In this document: positions 51,636 to 61,576 of the stretch, piece by piece
Layout of the letters: every line of letters starts with the position of its first letter
Position numbering within the stretch: position 1 is the stretch's first letter
Assembly: GCF_000214825.1 (NCBI RefSeq)
Contig: NC_015581.1
Coordinates: forward strand, 1,054,001-1,118,000
Direction of reading: 5' to 3'
Source: Thiomicrospira cyclica ALM1
Lineage (GTDB): Bacteria > Pseudomonadota > Gammaproteobacteria > Thiomicrospirales > Thiomicrospiraceae
Length of the DNA: 64,000 nucleotides
Notes under the pieces: model-generated
Told to the model about the DNA's origin: nothing
What the model saw: the letters and a program-made list of their open reading frames with translations, nothing else
The model's database searches: none
Made by a program: the position numbers and the translations under genes

Positions 51636-52073
51636 TTACACCTTACGCTCGGCACACATCAGATCCGCTGAGGCAATGACCTTGCCATCAATGCGGGTTT
51701 CGCATTCAAATTTCCAGATCCCCCGTTTTTGACCGGTGGTGACCACTGAAAAATCAAGGCGGTCACCAGGAACTGCAGGTTGTCGAAAACGGCAGTTATC
51801 GATTGCTGCTAAATAATACATGGTACTGCCATCTGATTTTTTTTCTTGCGTTTTGAATGCTAATATTCCGGTACATTGAGCCATGGCTTCGACAATCATC
51901 ACACCGGGCATAATCGGATTATTTGGAAAGTGCCCGGTGAATTGTGGTTCGTTAAAAGTGATGTTTTTATAGGCTTTTAGTGATACACCCAGTTCTATCT
52001 CGGTCACGCGGTCAACTAATAGAAAGGGATAACGGTGCGGCAAGTAATCGAATATTTCTTTTATATCTAGCAT
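51636..52073 (-). CDS. fabZ: 3-hydroxyacyl-ACP dehydratase FabZ
   Basis: Hot-dog fold protein of 145 residues: [17 protein letters not shown] at the N-terminus and the active site in [20 protein letters not shown], with His48 and Glu62 as catalytic pair. It dehydrates 3-hydroxyacyl-ACP in fatty acid synthesis and competes with LpxA/LpxD for that substrate, which explains its place between the two genes. Confidence 0.95.
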   Translation of the reverse strand: MLDIKEIFDYLPHRYPFLLVDRVTEIELGVSLKAYKNITFNEPQFTGHFPNNPIMPGVMIVEAMAQCTGILAFKTQEKKSDGSTMYYLAAIDNCRFRQPAVPGDRLDFSVVTTGQKRGIWKFECETRIDGKVIASADLMCAERKV

Positions 52074-52107
52074 GAATTAATGTTCCAAATAAAATCAAAT
52101 AACCAGC

Positions 52108-53163
52108 CTAGTTGTCAGTTGAGAACTTTGCCAAGTGTTTTTCGAGTTGTTTAATACGTTGTGTCAACTCTGTCAGTTTTCGCGTTTGAATGATTGTTTT
52201 TTGCCATTGGGCATGAGGGACAGCTGGGAAACCGGAATAGACCCCAGATTCATCAATATTAGCAATAATGCCACCTCGAGCCATCAAGGTGGTTTTATCA
52301 GCAATTCTGGTGTGACCGACCACGCCAGCTTGACCCGCAAAGACACAATATTCGCCAATATGGGTACTGCCAGCAATCCCCACTTGCGCGGCCATAGCCG
52401 TGCCTTTACCCACGCTTACGTTATGAGCGATATGAATCAGGTTATCAATAATACAATCGTCACCTATACGGGTATCTTCCAATGCACCACGGTCAATACA
52501 GGTATTGGAACCAATCGAAACACGATCGCCAATAATAACGCGACCGACTTGAGGAATTTTTAGCCAGCGGCCTTGGTGGGGTGCAAACCCAAAACCATCG
52601 CCGCCAATCACCGCACCAGATTTTATATGACAATCATTGCCCACTTCGCAGTTATGCAGGATTGAGACGTTATTATCAATACGCGTGCGCGCACCAATTT
52701 TGCTACCCGCTGCAATTCGACAGTGCGAACCAATAACGACATCTTCGCCAATGACCGCGCCGGCCTCGATAACCACAAAGGGTCCAATCACCGCTGATGA
52801 TGCGAGATGGGCGCCACTATTGACAACCGCTTGTGGATGAATTCCCGACGCCGGGCGTGGGGTTTGATAAAAAAACTGTGCTAGCACGGCAAAAGCCGCA
52901 TACGGATCGGCTACTAACAATGCCGACATCGGTGGCTGGCACTTTTCTAGCCAGTGCGGTTTGATGAGGAGCAGGCCTGCTTGGCTCGAGGCCACTTTAT
53001 TGAAGTGTTTGGACTGGCTCACAAAACTCATTTGCTCGGGCGTCGCTTGATCTAAAGGCGCGATACCACTTAATTGCTCGGGTAATGGCCCGTGCGCTTG
53101 CACATCCATCCCAAATTGGAGCAAATGATTTAAGAGTTGCTGTCCTGAATAGTTCACCCGCAA
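52108..53163 (-). CDS. lpxD: UDP-3-O-(3-hydroxyacyl)glucosamine N-acyltransferase
   Basis: Protein of 351 residues. An N-terminal uridine-binding domain (PLDQATPEQMSFVSQSKHFN) is followed by a long hexapeptide-repeat beta-helix (HPQAVVNSGAHLASSAVIGP) with the catalytic His in LIHIAHNVSVG, and a C-terminal coiled coil (LTELTQRIKQLEKHLAKF). The start is TTG at 53163. A nearby GTG two codons on is an alternative, so the exact start is uncertain. Confidence 0.93.
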   Translation of the reverse strand: MRVNYSGQQLLNHLLQFGMDVQAHGPLPEQLSGIAPLDQATPEQMSFVSQSKHFNKVASSQAGLLLIKPHWLEKCQPPMSALLVADPYAAFAVLAQFFYQTPRPASGIHPQAVVNSGAHLASSAVIGPFVVIEAGAVIGEDVVIGSHCRIAAGSKIGARTRIDNNVSILHNCEVGNDCHIKSGAVIGGDGFGFAPHQGRWLKIPQVGRVIIGDRVSIGSNTCIDRGALEDTRIGDDCIIDNLIHIAHNVSVGKGTAMAAQVGIAGSTHIGEYCVFAGQAGVVGHTRIADKTTLMARGGIIANIDESGVYSGFPAVPHAQWQKTIIQTRKLTELTQRIKQLEKHLAKFSTDN

Positions 53164-53179
53164 ACGCCTTGTGTCTTGC

Positions 53180-53722
53180 TTAACGATTAAAGTTGGAGCC
53201 AGGTTGCTCGTGCAACTCGGTCATGTATTGCAACACCTGCTCGGTTAGATCAATACGTGAGCTGGTAAACGCAATGCCTTCGTAAAGAATCAAGTCAAAG
53301 CCTTCGCGCTGACCCACTGCTCGAATAGCATCATTAACCACATTTTGCAGTTTGGCCAGCTCTTCATTGCGGCGGATGTTGAGCAATTCTTGTACATCAT
53401 TGCGTTTGCGTTGAATTTCGCGCCCCAGAATCGCCACTTCACGTTCGCGTAAATTTTGCTGAGACTCGGTCATGGCTAAACGGTCACGATTGAGTTCGCT
53501 CTGCTTTTGCTCCATCTGACTATTAAGATTAATGAGCTCTTGTTGTTGGGCCGAGAATTCTTGTTCTAAACCGGCACTTGCTGATTTTGCTTGTGGCGAT
53601 TGTTCTAAAAGAACCGCAACATTAACAACGCCAACCTTGACGGCATCTGACTGAGCCCAAGTTTGTAAGGGCTGAAAGCCTAGCCATACTGTAACGAAAC
53701 CCACTGCTAACCATTGACGCAT
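53180..53722 (-). CDS. skp: Periplasmic chaperone Skp/OmpH
   Basis: Protein of 180 residues from ATG 53722, chosen because RQWLAVGFVTVWLGFQPLQT gives a normal signal peptide. An in-frame ATG at 53752 adds ten residues. The mature part begins SDAVKVGVVNVAVLLEQSPQ and continues as the long Skp coiled coil (LINLNSQMEQKQSELNRDR). It delivers unfolded porins to the Bam complex encoded next door. Confidence 0.93.
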   Translation of the reverse strand: MRQWLAVGFVTVWLGFQPLQTWAQSDAVKVGVVNVAVLLEQSPQAKSASAGLEQEFSAQQQELINLNSQMEQKQSELNRDRLAMTESQQNLREREVAILGREIQRKRNDVQELLNIRRNEELAKLQNVVNDAIRAVGQREGFDLILYEGIAFTSSRIDLTEQVLQYMTELHEQPGSNFNR

Positions 53723-53789
53723 ATGTTTAATTCCATTCAAATTTTGCACCATACTAAAACACTCATCCTGTCATTGTAAGCGTGTTAGC

Positions 53790-56093
53790 CTAAAAAGGCA
53801 CACCTAAGCTAAACTGAAATGACTGTGTTTTATCACCTTTTTCCGTTTTAATGGGTCGAGAAAAGCTAAAGGCTAAGGGTCCTACTGGCGTAATCCATGA
53901 GAAACCCAGACCTGTGGCTATTCTAAACGCACTAGGGTCAACATCGTCTAAATTGGCGTAAATATTACCACCGTCCACAAACCAACTCAGACGTATGTTG
54001 CTTGAATCTTCTATTAAGGGCATCGGGAAAACCAACTCTGCCGTTGTAATCGCTCGCGCATCGCCACCACGTGGGCGATTGGAGCCTTCATCAGGGGTAT
54101 AAAAACCACCGAGTGAGTTGGGTTCAAAGCCACGCACCGAGCCAATGCCCCCGGCGAAGAAACGCTCGTAGAATGGCAAGCGATTTAAATCACCATAGCC
54201 TTCACCGAAGGCCAAGGATGCAGATAGTTTTAGCGTAAAGTCATCGTTGATACGCGTCCACCAGGCTTCATCAAGGAAGACTTTATAAAAAGTGACATCT
54301 GAGGTACCGGGAATAGCGGCTTGCGCTGAAACACTGGCTCGATGACCCTCGGTTGGGAAGAAGAAGCTATTGCGACTGTCGTATCGCCAACCGCCAGTTA
54401 AGGATAAAACGGCATTCGTTTTGCCAAAGTCGTCAACAAAATTATTACAATCCACGAAGTTGCTGGTATTACAGTTAACCCCAACTTCTTCAATCCGCAG
54501 ACCCATATTTAAACGCGTTAACTCGGATGTTGGATAACCTACGCTGATGCGTGCGCCGAGTCTGTCAAGGGTGTAATCGGTAATATTTAGCTCTGACGCA
54601 TTGACCTTACTATAAAAAACACCAGTTGATAAGCTGACGCCATCTTTGGTGAAATAGGGATTGGTAAAGCCGATATCGGCACTTTGAATCGCCACCGATG
54701 AGTTAATACTTAATTCGAGCTCGTTGCCGCTACCTAAGAGATTTTTTTCGGCAATACCTAGGTTAAAGCTAATCCCGTCTAACTGGGAGAAACCAATACC
54801 GGCGGTAAAGGATCCGGTTGGCTGTTCTTCAACTTGAATCACCAAATCCACCTCATCATCAGCAACGCGACGGGTATCGACATTGACACTGGAGAAATAA
54901 CCTAAACGGTTTAATCGTGATGTCGATTGACGCACGGCTTGCAATGAGTAAGGGGCTTTTTCAAATTGACGCATTTCTCGACGTAACACGTGATCTCGTG
55001 TTCGCGTATTGCCTTCAATTTCTATACGACGTACATAGACATGTGACCCTTCGTCCAATACAAAGTTAATAGTCGCTAATTGCTCATCCTGGTTAAGGTC
55101 AATGCGTGGATCAACATCTGCAAATGCAAAACCAATGTCACTAAAACGGTCTCGTATGGCATTAATACCCGCTATGATACGACTGCGGGAAAATAACTCA
55201 CCCGCTTCAAGATTGAGAAGCTCGAGCAGTTCTGCTTCTGGAATACGGCCAGAGCCACTGAAGGTGAGTTGATCGAGCCGATACTGCGGACCTTCGGTCA
55301 TGTTGACCGAAATATAAACCTCGGTTAAATCTTCAGACAGAGCCACTTGTGAGGAATTAATGTCAAATTCTGCAAACCCTCGGTCTAGGTAGAAAGAGCG
55401 CAAGGTTTCTAAGTCTGCTTGTAGCTTGGGACGCGAGTATTTGTCGGCACTACCAAACACAACGACTTCTTTTAACAACATCTGACCTTTTAAGCGATTA
55501 TCGGTATAGGTGTTGTTACCCACCAAGCTAATCCGTTCGATAGATGCGGGCGCACCCTCGGTAATATCAATATTGAGTGCGACTCTATTGCGCGGCAAGT
55601 CTTCGACACTAATTTGTACCTGTGCCGCGTAATAACCTTGGTTATGGTACTGACGACGCAAATCGAGGATAACCCGTTCCATTTCAACCGGATTAAAAAT
55701 TTTCCCTTGGGTAATTCCCAAGCCCGTAAGTGCTTTGGTTAGATCGTCGGTTTTAATCAACCGGTTACCCTTGATCACTATATCAGCTATAGATGGGCGC
55801 TCGACTACTTGAATAATAAGTTCATTGTTATCACCCCGGAACAAGGCAATATCGTTAAAAAATCCGGTTCGAAATAGCGCCCGAATACTCTCTTGCTCTA
55901 GGCCAAGCGTTAGGGTTTCGCCTACGCGAACCGGTAAATAGGTGTTGAGAGTTTCAAAACCAATACGTTCGGTGCCTTGTACTTGTATGTCACTGATTAC
56001 AAAATCGTCCGCAACAGCTCCCGATGCGACAGTCAGCGCACAGAGGGTTGCGAGCAATTTAGGTTTGAAGTAACGAGTAATCATTTTATCCAT
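53790..56093 (-). CDS. bamA: Outer membrane protein assembly factor BamA
   Basis: Protein of 767 residues. A signal peptide (LLATLCALTVASGAVA) is followed by five POTRA domains (FVISDIQVQGTERIGFETL opens the first) and a ~380-residue beta-barrel with RFFAGGIGSVRGFEPNSLG (the VRGF/Y L6 motif) and a terminal Phe (FQFSLGVPF). The start may be 56093 or the ATG at 56084; the former overlaps the rseP stop. Confidence 0.96.
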   Translation of the reverse strand: MDKMITRYFKPKLLATLCALTVASGAVADDFVISDIQVQGTERIGFETLNTYLPVRVGETLTLGLEQESIRALFRTGFFNDIALFRGDNNELIIQVVERPSIADIVIKGNRLIKTDDLTKALTGLGITQGKIFNPVEMERVILDLRRQYHNQGYYAAQVQISVEDLPRNRVALNIDITEGAPASIERISLVGNNTYTDNRLKGQMLLKEVVVFGSADKYSRPKLQADLETLRSFYLDRGFAEFDINSSQVALSEDLTEVYISVNMTEGPQYRLDQLTFSGSGRIPEAELLELLNLEAGELFSRSRIIAGINAIRDRFSDIGFAFADVDPRIDLNQDEQLATINFVLDEGSHVYVRRIEIEGNTRTRDHVLRREMRQFEKAPYSLQAVRQSTSRLNRLGYFSSVNVDTRRVADDEVDLVIQVEEQPTGSFTAGIGFSQLDGISFNLGIAEKNLLGSGNELELSINSSVAIQSADIGFTNPYFTKDGVSLSTGVFYSKVNASELNITDYTLDRLGARISVGYPTSELTRLNMGLRIEEVGVNCNTSNFVDCNNFVDDFGKTNAVLSLTGGWRYDSRNSFFFPTEGHRASVSAQAAIPGTSDVTFYKVFLDEAWWTRINDDFTLKLSASLAFGEGYGDLNRLPFYERFFAGGIGSVRGFEPNSLGGFYTPDEGSNRPRGGDARAITTAELVFPMPLIEDSSNIRLSWFVDGGNIYANLDDVDPSAFRIATGLGFSWITPVGPLAFSFSRPIKTEKGDKTQSFQFSLGVPF

Positions 56094-57501
56094 TCGATAG
56101 CCTTAGCAGGTCATTGGAAATCGCTAACAGCGTCAAGCCTGCAATCATTAAAAATCCAACACGTTGCGCCGCCATTTCAAAGCCTTCGCTTACTGGCTTG
56201 CCGCGTATCATTTCATACACATAATAGGTTAAATGCCCCCCATCAAGCATGGGAATAGGCAATAAATTTAAAATACCGAGACTTAAACTTAACAGCGCCA
56301 TTAAGGTTAAAAATTGCACCCAGCCGGACTGAATCGCTTGACCTGAAAAATCCGCAATACTAATAGGCCCTGATAAATGGCTTAAACTTATATCACCGGT
56401 AATCATACGCTTGAGCATGGTCAGCGTCATACTAATTAGGGCTTGAGTTTGCTCTAATCCAGCCACTGTAGCCGACCATAAACCAAGCTGTTGCGTTTGC
56501 TGGTACTGTCTTATGATGCTTGGGTCTTGGTAAACACTGGCTCCTAACTGCCCGCGCGTTTCACCATTAACAACCAATGCCGCTAATTGTACCCAAGTAT
56601 TAAACTCGGCACCATCGCGGCGATAGGTTATTTGTGCCGTTTGTCCCGGATTGGCATGCACCCAGGCGACCAGTTCCTGCCAACTACTTACTGAGTTGTC
56701 GTTAACCCGTTCAATAATGTCACCTGCGCGCAAACCCGCTTGTTGAGCCGGACTGGCCTCAATGACGCGGTCTAACTGCGCTGGCAAACTCGGTAAATAT
56801 CGTGCCCAACCCAGTTCAAATAGTACATCGGCATTAAAATCATTAATATTTAAATGACTGATCGGCAATCTGACGTCTTGGGTTACTAAGGGTTCGGATG
56901 CCTCAATATCGGCTGATAAGGTGAGCTTAATTGTGTCATGCTGATTAATCAGCCCTTGCACCAAACCTTGGGATACTCCCTGCCAACCATAAACGTCCCG
57001 ACCATCAACCGCGATAATCCACCAGGCCTGCTCGGTCGATTCGCCCATCGAACCTAATGGGGACAGTGCTTGGGCAACAGGTGATCCGGGCTGATCTAGG
57101 GTAAACAGTGCTTTTGGCTGGGCCACACCGACGGAATAGATAAAGATATAGATTAACCACGCAAACAGCAAATTGATCGCAGGCCCTGCGGCAACTATGG
57201 CAAAGCGTTTATAGACCGATTGGCGATTAAAGGCGCGTGCTTGTTCGGCAGGATCAACAGGCCCATTACGTTCATCTAAAAAGCGAACATAGCCCCCTAA
57301 TGGAATGGCGGCTAATTGAAACTGAGTTTCGCCGACTTGTCGCGTCCAAATGGGTTTACCAAAACCCACTGAAAACACTTCCGCTTTGACTTTAAACCAG
57401 CGACCCACGGCATAGTGCCCCCACTCATGAATGGTGACTAAAATGCCGATCAATACAATAAAGCCAACAATGGACCAAATTACGCTACTAACCATGACCA
57501 T
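56086..57501 (-). CDS. rseP: Site-2 metalloprotease RseP
   Basis: Protein of 471 residues. The zinc-binding HEWGHY in the first transmembrane helix (LIGILVTIHEWGHYAVGRWF), GFGKPIWTRQVGETQFQLAA, two PDZ domains (the second GLRAGDIIERVNDNSVSSWQ) and the third-ligand motif LLPIPMLDGGHLTYYVYEMI are present. It cuts RseA after DegS and activates sigma-E, which also controls bamA. The start is taken at ATG 57501; ATG 57495 is possible. A DXR gene, found nearby in E. coli, is absent here. Confidence 0.94.
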   Translation of the reverse strand: MVMVSSVIWSIVGFIVLIGILVTIHEWGHYAVGRWFKVKAEVFSVGFGKPIWTRQVGETQFQLAAIPLGGYVRFLDERNGPVDPAEQARAFNRQSVYKRFAIVAAGPAINLLFAWLIYIFIYSVGVAQPKALFTLDQPGSPVAQALSPLGSMGESTEQAWWIIAVDGRDVYGWQGVSQGLVQGLINQHDTIKLTLSADIEASEPLVTQDVRLPISHLNINDFNADVLFELGWARYLPSLPAQLDRVIEASPAQQAGLRAGDIIERVNDNSVSSWQELVAWVHANPGQTAQITYRRDGAEFNTWVQLAALVVNGETRGQLGASVYQDPSIIRQYQQTQQLGLWSATVAGLEQTQALISMTLTMLKRMITGDISLSHLSGPISIADFSGQAIQSGWVQFLTLMALLSLSLGILNLLPIPMLDGGHLTYYVYEMIRGKPVSEGFEMAAQRVGFLMIAGLTLLAISNDLLRLSNG

Positions 57502-58307
57502 CCCACCCAAAACAAGGGTAATGCAATTAATAGACTATCCACGCGGTCCAAGACACCGCCGTGGCCAGGTAGGAGGCGACTACTATCCTTAATACCTGAC
57601 TGACGTTTTAGTAAACTCTCAAATAAATCCCCACCTACCGAGATAAAAGCCACCACAATACTCAATAGGATAAAGGCTGGGGCTGATAGCGCCTGATCGG
57701 GGGCTAGGTTTGCTAAGCCGCCTGAGATCACGACCACAACAGCAAACAAGGCCACCAACACCAGACCGCCCCAAACCCCCTCCCAACTCTTACCTGGACT
57801 AACGTAGGCGGCTAATTTGCGCTTGCCCCATTGTCGACCAGCAAAATAAGCCCCAGTGTCCATAATCCACACCAATGCCATGGCATAAAGCAATAACCAA
57901 ACAGAAAAGCTCATACGCAATTCAATTAATGCCAAGCCAAAAGCGGAGATAAAAATCGCACCGAGCGTCATGGCTACAAAGGTGTCTTGATACAGCTGTA
58001 CCTGTCCTTTGGCTCGCTGATAACGCACAACACCATAGGTTATTGCTAATAGTTGTATTAGCACGAAACCCGTCATCCATGATGCTAGATCTAGTTGCCA
58101 AAGCGCCCATACACAGCTGAGGACAACAAGCGCATAGCTGGCTTTGAGCATTTCTGCGCGCCAGCCATAGAGATTAGGCCACTCCCAAGCGGCTAGCGTT
58201 ACAACACCAAAGACGATATAGAGCCACCAACTTTCATCAGCAACAAATAATGCTAGGCCCGCTAGGGTCAACAACACGATAGCGGTAATAATTCTAGGCA
58301 CTAGCAT
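57480..58307 (-). CDS. cdsA: Phosphatidate cytidylyltransferase
   Basis: Integral membrane protein of 275 residues with about eight hydrophobic segments. It has the CDP-diglyceride synthase signature SVGGDLFESLLKRQSGIKDS and LPGHGGVLDRVDSLLIALPL at the C-terminus. It makes CDP-diacylglycerol, the precursor of phospholipids. It overlaps uppS by 7 nt upstream and rseP by 22 nt. Confidence 0.95.
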   Translation of the reverse strand: MLVPRIITAIVLLTLAGLALFVADESWWLYIVFGVVTLAAWEWPNLYGWRAEMLKASYALVVLSCVWALWQLDLASWMTGFVLIQLLAITYGVVRYQRAKGQVQLYQDTFVAMTLGAIFISAFGLALIELRMSFSVWLLLYAMALVWIMDTGAYFAGRQWGKRKLAAYVSPGKSWEGVWGGLVLVALFAVVVVISGGLANLAPDQALSAPAFILLSIVVAFISVGGDLFESLLKRQSGIKDSSRLLPGHGGVLDRVDSLLIALPLFWVGWSWLVA

Positions 58308-59062
58308 TGGGTGACCTGCTCGCCGGTTTGACCAAAACGACGTTGACGTTTAGCAAAGGATTCCAGTGCTTTGTCAAATTCCACTTCATTGAAGTCCGGC
58401 CAAAGTGTTGAGGTGAAATAGAATTCGGCATAGGCCATTTGCCAAATCATAAAATTACTTATTCGTTCTTCACCACCGGTACGAATCAATAAATCCGGTT
58501 CCGGCAAGTCCGACAAGCTTAAAAATGGCTGGATGGCATCGGGGGTTAATTGCGCGAAGGTTTGATCCGGATTAGCCTGTTGCCAGGCCTGCACCGCGTT
58601 TACAATGTCAGCACGGCCACCGTAATTGGCGGCAATATTTAGATGCAAAGCGGTGTTATGCTGAGTGAGGGTTTCAGCTCGTTCGATGTAGGTTTGAATG
58701 TCTGGTGAAAAACCGTGTTTATCTCCGATAACACGGACGCGAACATTATGCTTATGCAGGGTATCTACTTCTTTTTGCAAGGCCGTTAAGAACATCCCCA
58801 TTAGTTTGGAAACTTCATCGGCTGGCCGACGCCAATTTTCAGTACTAAAGGCAAATAGTGTCAAGGCTTGCACACCACGGTTAATCGCCGCTTGAATGAC
58901 TTTTTTAACCGCCGTTCGGCCTTTTTGATGACCAACATAGCGAGGCAAAAAGCGCTTCTTTGCCCAACGGCCATTACCATCCATGATAATGCCGATATGT
59001 TGCGGTATGTAGGGTGCTACTCCCGGTGTTTGTTGATCCTTAAGGTTTGTCAAACAATGCAT
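58301..59062 (-). CDS. uppS: Undecaprenyl diphosphate synthase
   Basis: cis-prenyltransferase of 253 residues from ATG 59062. HIGIIMDGNGRWAKKRFLPR holds the catalytic Asp and substrate-binding Gly-Asn-Gly. FAFSTENWRRPADEV and LPEPDLLIRTGGEERISNF are further signatures. The undecaprenyl diphosphate it makes is the carrier for the glycan initiation enzyme at 1968-3308. Confidence 0.95.
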   Translation of the reverse strand: MHCLTNLKDQQTPGVAPYIPQHIGIIMDGNGRWAKKRFLPRYVGHQKGRTAVKKVIQAAINRGVQALTLFAFSTENWRRPADEVSKLMGMFLTALQKEVDTLHKHNVRVRVIGDKHGFSPDIQTYIERAETLTQHNTALHLNIAANYGGRADIVNAVQAWQQANPDQTFAQLTPDAIQPFLSLSDLPEPDLLIRTGGEERISNFMIWQMAYAEFYFTSTLWPDFNEVEFDKALESFAKRQRRFGQTGEQVTQC

Positions 59063-59084
59063 CCCACTTAACTTAATAGAATAA

Positions 59085-59102
59085 CGGCCCAAAGATGGGC
59101 CG
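59085..59102 (-). terminator. Hairpin between frr and uppS (terminator or attenuator)
   Basis: CGGCCCA and TGGGCCG form a perfect 7-bp stem with a 4-nt loop. On the minus strand it is followed by an AT-rich stretch (TTATTCTATT) and not a strong T run, so it is a weak terminator or an RNA-stability hairpin between frr and uppS. Confidence 0.45.
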
Positions 59103-59155
59103 CTATTGTTGTCTCGAATTGTAAGATTATGCCCTAAACACGCATAAAATTCGAC

Positions 59156-59713
59156 TTAAATTTCAAGCAAAGAGGCTTCCTTGTCACTTAGTAGACTATC
59201 AATCTGCGCGACATGCTTATCCGTGAGCTTTTGGATATCATCATCGGAGCGGCGCGCTTCGTCTTCAGTAATTTCTTTATCTTTTAGTAAGTTTTTTACA
59301 TCACCATTGGCATCACGGCGAATATTACGAATGGCAACCTTGGCATTTTCCGCTTCTGAGCGGGCTAATTTCGCAAATTCTTTACGACGTTCTTCGGTCA
59401 GCATCGGCATCGGAATACGCATCATGTTACCGGTCGTGACCGGATTAATACCCAAATCCGACATCATAATCGCTTTTTCGATTTTTTGAAGCATCGGTTG
59501 TTCCCATGGCTGAACAGCTAAGGTTCGCGAATCCTCTATGTTAATGTTTGCCACTTGACTAATGGGCACTTCAGAACCGTAGTAGTCAACCTTAACCGAA
59601 TCTAAAATACTTGGGTGGGCACGACCGGTACGAATCTTGGCGAAGTTTGCCACCAAGGTATCAACACTTTTTTGCATGCGCAGATCCGCATCATCACGAA
59701 TTTCAGATAACAT
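59156..59713 (-). CDS. frr: Ribosome recycling factor
   Basis: Protein of 185 residues, same length as E. coli RRF, from ATG 59713. LSEIRDDADLRMQKSVDTLV opens the family coiled coil and RTGRAHPSILDSVKVDYYGS is highly conserved. It releases ribosomes after termination. It starts 1 nt after the pyrH stop. Confidence 0.97.
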   Translation of the reverse strand: MLSEIRDDADLRMQKSVDTLVANFAKIRTGRAHPSILDSVKVDYYGSEVPISQVANINIEDSRTLAVQPWEQPMLQKIEKAIMMSDLGINPVTTGNMMRIPMPMLTEERRKEFAKLARSEAENAKVAIRNIRRDANGDVKNLLKDKEITEDEARRSDDDIQKLTDKHVAQIDSLLSDKEASLLEI

Positions 59714-59714
59714 T

Positions 59715-60458
59715 TTAAGCCTCTCCTTTTGACACCAGGGTGCCTTCATCTTCTCCGGCAATAATACGCGCGAGCGCCCCCGGTTTTAACATATCAAATA
59801 CCCGAATCGGCATGGCGTGTTCTCGGCATAGTGCAAATGCCGCTAAATCCATGACCGCAATATCCTGTTGAATCACCTGTTCGTAGGTTAGTGCCTGCAA
59901 ACGCTCAGCGTCAGCAAATTTATTGGGATCACGGGTGTATATACCGTCAACTTTGGTTGCTTTTAACACCACATCGGCTTGAATTTCGATACCCCGCAAG
60001 GCGGCGGCCGTGTCGGTCGTAAAAAACGGATTACCCGAGCCACCGGCAAAAATGACCACATCACCTTGTGCTAGCGCTTTTTTAGCGGCATCCGCATTAA
60101 AGGTTTCGGCCAGTGCATCCATTGACCAAGCACTCATTAATCGAGTGGACACGCCGTGTGCCTGCATTACATCACGCAGAGCAATGCCGTTCATCAGAGT
60201 GGCAAGCATGCCCATTTGATCTGCCGTGCTACGCGCAATTTTGTTGGACTGAACTTGAGCGCCACGAAACACATTACCACCACCGATGACTAAGCCAACT
60301 TCAACACCTTGCGCACGTACCGCTTTAACCTGGTCGGCTACCTGCTCAATAATTTGCATATCCCAGCCGAACTCTTGACGCCCCATTAGGACTTCGCCAC
60401 TGAACTTTAAAAGGATACGTTGATAGGCTGGCATGGTTGACCTCTTTTTAGTTGTCAT
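59715..60458 (-). CDS. pyrH: Uridylate kinase
   Basis: Protein of 247 residues of the amino-acid-kinase family. YQRILLKFSGEVLMG (phosphate-binding Lys), LVIGGGNVFRGAQVQ and DVVIFAGGSGNPFFTTDTAA are seen. Hexameric UMP kinase makes UDP for nucleotide-sugar pathways. The start is ATG 60458; an internal ATG 24 nt later is an alternative. Confidence 0.96.
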   Translation of the reverse strand: MTTKKRSTMPAYQRILLKFSGEVLMGRQEFGWDMQIIEQVADQVKAVRAQGVEVGLVIGGGNVFRGAQVQSNKIARSTADQMGMLATLMNGIALRDVMQAHGVSTRLMSAWSMDALAETFNADAAKKALAQGDVVIFAGGSGNPFFTTDTAAALRGIEIQADVVLKATKVDGIYTRDPNKFADAERLQALTYEQVIQQDIAVMDLAAFALCREHAMPIRVFDMLKPGALARIIAGEDEGTLVSKGEA

Positions 60459-60558
60459 AGATCGGCAAAATTAAATCGTCTAATAATGACTGTGACAGTT
60501 TTAAAACGGCTTAATTTTGACGTTATGCGTGCTGCGTAGTTGTTATGAAAATGATAAA

Positions 60559-60598
60559 GCCCTGAGCCTGCCACCTGTCATTAGGTGCAGACTCAAGG
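60559..60598 (-). terminator. Hairpin terminator between tsf and pyrH
   Basis: On the minus strand CCTTGAGTCTGCACCT pairs imperfectly with AGGTGGCAGGCTCAGGG around AATGAC, followed by CTTTATCATTTT. The hairpin lies just after the tsf stop and would end or attenuate the rpsB-tsf transcript before pyrH. Confidence 0.65.
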
Positions 60599-60607
60599 TT
60601 TTAAGAT

Positions 60608-61495
60608 TTAACCCTGTGCCGCTTTCGCTGCTAAGGCAACTTCTTCAGCAAAGTTAACTGTTTGTTTTTCGATACCTTCACCCACTTCTAAACGAATGAA
60701 GCGAGTCACCGTGGCATTGCTTTGTTTTAACAAGGCTTCAACCGTTTGGTCCGGATCTTTAACAAATGGTTGTCCTAGCAAGGTAATTTCTTGCAAAAAC
60801 TTGCGAATACGCCCGTCAATCATTTTTTCAATGATGTCCATTGGCTTACCGCTTTCTTTTGCTTGATCTGTTAAGATCTCACGCTCCTTTTGCACCACAG
60901 CCTGATCTAAATCATCAGCTGAAATCGCTTGTGGCTTGGTGGCGGCAACGTGCATCGCAACATCACGAATTAAGGCATCGTTACCTTGGTTCATTGCGAC
61001 CACAACACCAATTTTTTCACCGTGTTGGTAGCTACCGATTTCACCAGCATCTGTCGCTATCAATTCAATACGGCGAATCTGCATGTTTTCGCCAATTTTA
61101 GCGACCAATGCGCGACGGGTTTCGTCAACCGTCTTGCCTGAAGCCATTGCTTGATTAGCTAGGTCTTCAATTGAGATCATTTGGTTAGCCAAGGCAATTG
61201 CAGCTACTTCATTAGCAAAACCTTGGAATTCGTCACCTTTTGCAACGAAATCGGTTTCACAGTTGACTTCAGCAATCGCTGCTGATTTTTTATCATCTGA
61301 GATAGCAATGGCGATAACGCCTTCAGCCGCAACGCGACCGGCTTTTTTATCCGCGCCGGCCATGCCCTTTACACGCAAAAACTCAATCGCAGCATCTAAA
61401 TCGCCTTGGTTTTCGTCCAAAGCTTTTTTACAATCCATCATACCGGCACCGGTACGCTCACGTAATTCTTTCACTAAAGCGGCAGAAACAGCCAT
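60608..61495 (-). CDS. tsf: Elongation factor Ts
   Basis: Protein of 295 residues. AALVKELRERTGAGMMDCKK is the EF-Ts start and CETDFVAKGDEFQGFANEVA the TDFV core that contacts EF-Tu. It exchanges GDP on EF-Tu. E. coli EF-Ts has 283 residues. It lies 81 nt from rpsB; a CAGGCCTG site (61530) is in the spacer. Confidence 0.97.
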   Translation of the reverse strand: MAVSAALVKELRERTGAGMMDCKKALDENQGDLDAAIEFLRVKGMAGADKKAGRVAAEGVIAIAISDDKKSAAIAEVNCETDFVAKGDEFQGFANEVAAIALANQMISIEDLANQAMASGKTVDETRRALVAKIGENMQIRRIELIATDAGEIGSYQHGEKIGVVVAMNQGNDALIRDVAMHVAATKPQAISADDLDQAVVQKEREILTDQAKESGKPMDIIEKMIDGRIRKFLQEITLLGQPFVKDPDQTVEALLKQSNATVTRFIRLEVGEGIEKQTVNFAEEVALAAKAAQG

Positions 61496-61576
61496 ATGTT
61501 TTCCTTTTCAAGTTATATTTGAGGGACAGCAGGCCTGGCTATTACAACACCGACCTGCAACTATAAAGCTTATTGA